DNA from: Pseudomonadota bacterium
GTDB taxonomy: Bacteria > SAR324 > XYD2-FULL-50-16 > JAHJRI01
Assembly (NCBI GenBank): GCA_022360105.1
Contig: JAKSDL010000464.1
Span: forward strand, 1-6,061
Reading direction: 5' to 3'
Length of the DNA: 6,061 nucleotides
Below, one piece after another: positions 5,254 to 6,061 of this stretch. Under the pieces are notes generated by a model. The model saw nothing but the letters and a program-made list of their open reading frames with translations. It had not been told where the DNA came from and made no database searches. The stretch's first letter is position 1; each line of letters starts with the position of its first letter. The position numbers were made by a program, and so were the translations under genes.

Positions 5254-5688
5254 ATGATACTGACGAAAAAGCAGGCACATATTGGCCTCCTATTCTTCGA
5301 TATCTTCGCCATCGGCTGTCTGATATACCTGTTTCGGGAACACAGGGAGCTGATGCTCGGGATCGAAAACAGAACGGAGCCCATCACCCTTCACACGGGG
5401 GTCTATTATCTTTTGGGACTGTTGATTTTTCCCTCAATCCGATTGCTTCAACTTTACAGCCTGATCAAAAAACTGGGAGATAAACTTCCGGGACAGCTAT
5501 GTCTGGTTTATTTCATTATCGGTGTTTTTATTTTCTCTGCAATTTTCCCCTGGTATCTTAAAAAAGTCATTGCCGATGCCGGTTATCATCAATGCGGTGA
5601 GACTGTGACCTACAGAACGTCCAGGGGAAGCGAGCATACCTATTATTTGTCGGCCTGCCCGGAATTAGAGACCGAAGATGATACCTGA
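5254..5688 (+). CDS. Three-TM membrane protein, copy 1 (putative immunity protein, 144 aa)
   Basis: I start at ATG 5254 because the second copy at 5716 has the same upstream bases and start. The longer frame from 5188 lies inside the previous gene. TM segments fall at about residues 9-27, 48-70 and 81-100. The basic KK near the N-terminus and IKKLGDK between TM2 and TM3 point to the cytoplasm, so the C-terminal tail (101-144) would face the periplasm. Two Cys (C114, C135) in that tail could form a disulfide. The tail pattern AGYHQC then SRGSEHTYYLSAC recalls small uncharacterised membrane families such as DUF1240; I hold this weakly. Its place five bases after a membrane-active protein gene, and its tandem duplication, fit an immunity protein. 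The ribosome binding site is weak, so coupling to the upstream stop is likely. Confidence 0.75.
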   Translation: MILTKKQAHIGLLFFDIFAIGCLIYLFREHRELMLGIENRTEPITLHTGVYYLLGLLIFPSIRLLQLYSLIKKLGDKLPGQLCLVYFIIGVFIFSAIFPWYLKKVIADAGYHQCGETVTYRTSRGSEHTYYLSACPELETEDDT

Positions 5689-5715
5689 CCCTACCATCGG
5701 CTCCTGGTAATCAAA

Positions 5716-6061
5716 ATGATACTGACGAAAAAGCAGGCGCATATTGGTCTACTATTCTTTGATATCTTCGCCATCGGCTGCCTGATATACCTGTTTCGGG
5801 AACACAGGGAACTGATGCTCGGGATCGAAAACAGAACGGAGCCCATCACCCTCCACACCGGAATCTATTACCTTTTATTAGCGTTAGTTTTTCCCTCATT
5901 ACGATTGATGCAACTTTACAGCCTGATTAAAAAACTGGGAGACGAACTTCGGGGGCAGCTAATTCTGGTTTATTTCTTTATCGGTGTGTTAATCTTCTCT
6001 GCTATTTTTCCCTGGTATCTTAAAAAAGTCATTGACGATGCCGGATATCATCAATGTGGTG
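5716..6061 (+). CDS. Three-TM membrane protein, copy 2 (putative immunity protein, partial at window edge)
   Basis: The frame from ATG 5716 is open to the end of the window (115 codons visible). It encodes a paralogue of the 5254-5688 protein: residues 1-49 are identical, and 12 of the next 66 differ. The changes are V50I, G55L, L56A, I58V, I62L, L65M, K77E, P79R, C83I, I88F, F92L and A107D, so they fall mainly in TM2, the cytoplasmic loop and TM3. The first 49 codons carry nine silent changes and no replacement, which shows that the gene has been under protein-level selection since the duplication and is not a dead copy. The C-terminal tail with its second Cys lies beyond the window. It starts 27 bases after the first copy ends, in the same operon. 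Confidence 0.8.
   Translation, partial: MILTKKQAHIGLLFFDIFAIGCLIYLFREHRELMLGIENRTEPITLHTGIYYLLLALVFPSLRLMQLYSLIKKLGDELRGQLILVYFFIGVLIFSAIFPWYLKKVIDDAGYHQCG

Larger units (their letters stand above)
5240..6061 (+). repeat. Tandem duplication, period 462 bases
   Basis: The stretch from TCCTGGTAAT (5240-5249) through the membrane protein gene recurs 462 bases later (5702 onward). The repeat starts with the last two codons and stop of the upstream gene (TCC TGG TAA), so the duplicated unit began inside the toxin-like gene. Homology continues to the window end. Identity is very high over the first 150 coding bases and drops in the middle. Confidence 0.85.

Noticed and set aside
1..6061. CRISPR arrays, tRNA or rRNA genes
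   Set aside because: No regularly spaced direct repeats and no tRNA- or rRNA-like sequence were seen. The only long direct repeat is the 462-base gene duplication at the end.

Overview
The window looks like an accessory, repeat-rich stretch of a Gram-negative bacterial chromosome. My best guess is a sulfate-reducer-like Desulfobacterota (deltaproteobacterial) genome. The guess rests on the stand-alone NifU/IscU-type scaffold protein, the GGGTCAAATCT-type palindromic repeat, the moderate GC content and the mix of IS110, Bro-N and XRE genes. No marker gene fixes the taxon.

Layout. (1) At 1-216 is the left part of an IS110-family insertion sequence: the transposase N-terminus on the minus strand, running off the window, and a leader that can fold so as to hide the transposase ribosome binding site. 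(2) At 358-1904 are small genes arranged as two divergent units. An XRE-type HTH regulator (905-1153 +) faces away from a two-gene minus-strand cassette (764 to 358). A second XRE regulator (1683-1904 +) faces away from an 88-residue helical protein gene (1522 to 1256 -). Both regulators have inverted repeats directly upstream that suit operators. (3) At 1986-2086 is a MITE/REP-like palindromic element. (4) At 2107-2873 a second minus-strand cassette pairs a Bro-N (phage antirepressor-like) protein, read from a TTG codon, with a 76-residue helical protein. That small protein is about 71% identical to the one at 358-588. Both cassettes join their two genes by the same 16-base overlap. A hairpin-rich leader precedes the Bro-N gene. 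(5) At 3281-3691 is a NifU N-terminal-type Fe-S scaffold gene. (6) At 3692-4381 is a 690-base stretch without a gene that carries two palindromic repeats. (7) At 4382-6061 a plus-strand operon encodes a 288-residue protein with a long hydrophobic C-terminal hairpin, followed by tandem copies of a three-TM membrane protein, the second cut by the window edge. This resembles a membrane-acting toxin with duplicated immunity genes.

How the genes may work together. The repeated regulator, antirepressor and small helical genes look like prophage- or toxin-antitoxin-style control modules, but no effector is recognisable among them. The 4382-6061 operon is the best candidate for a conflict system. The two downstream copies are identical over their first 49 residues despite silent changes, and differ only in the TM2-TM3 part, as expected of immunity proteins diversifying in specificity. 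Both ideas are inferences from sequence and context.
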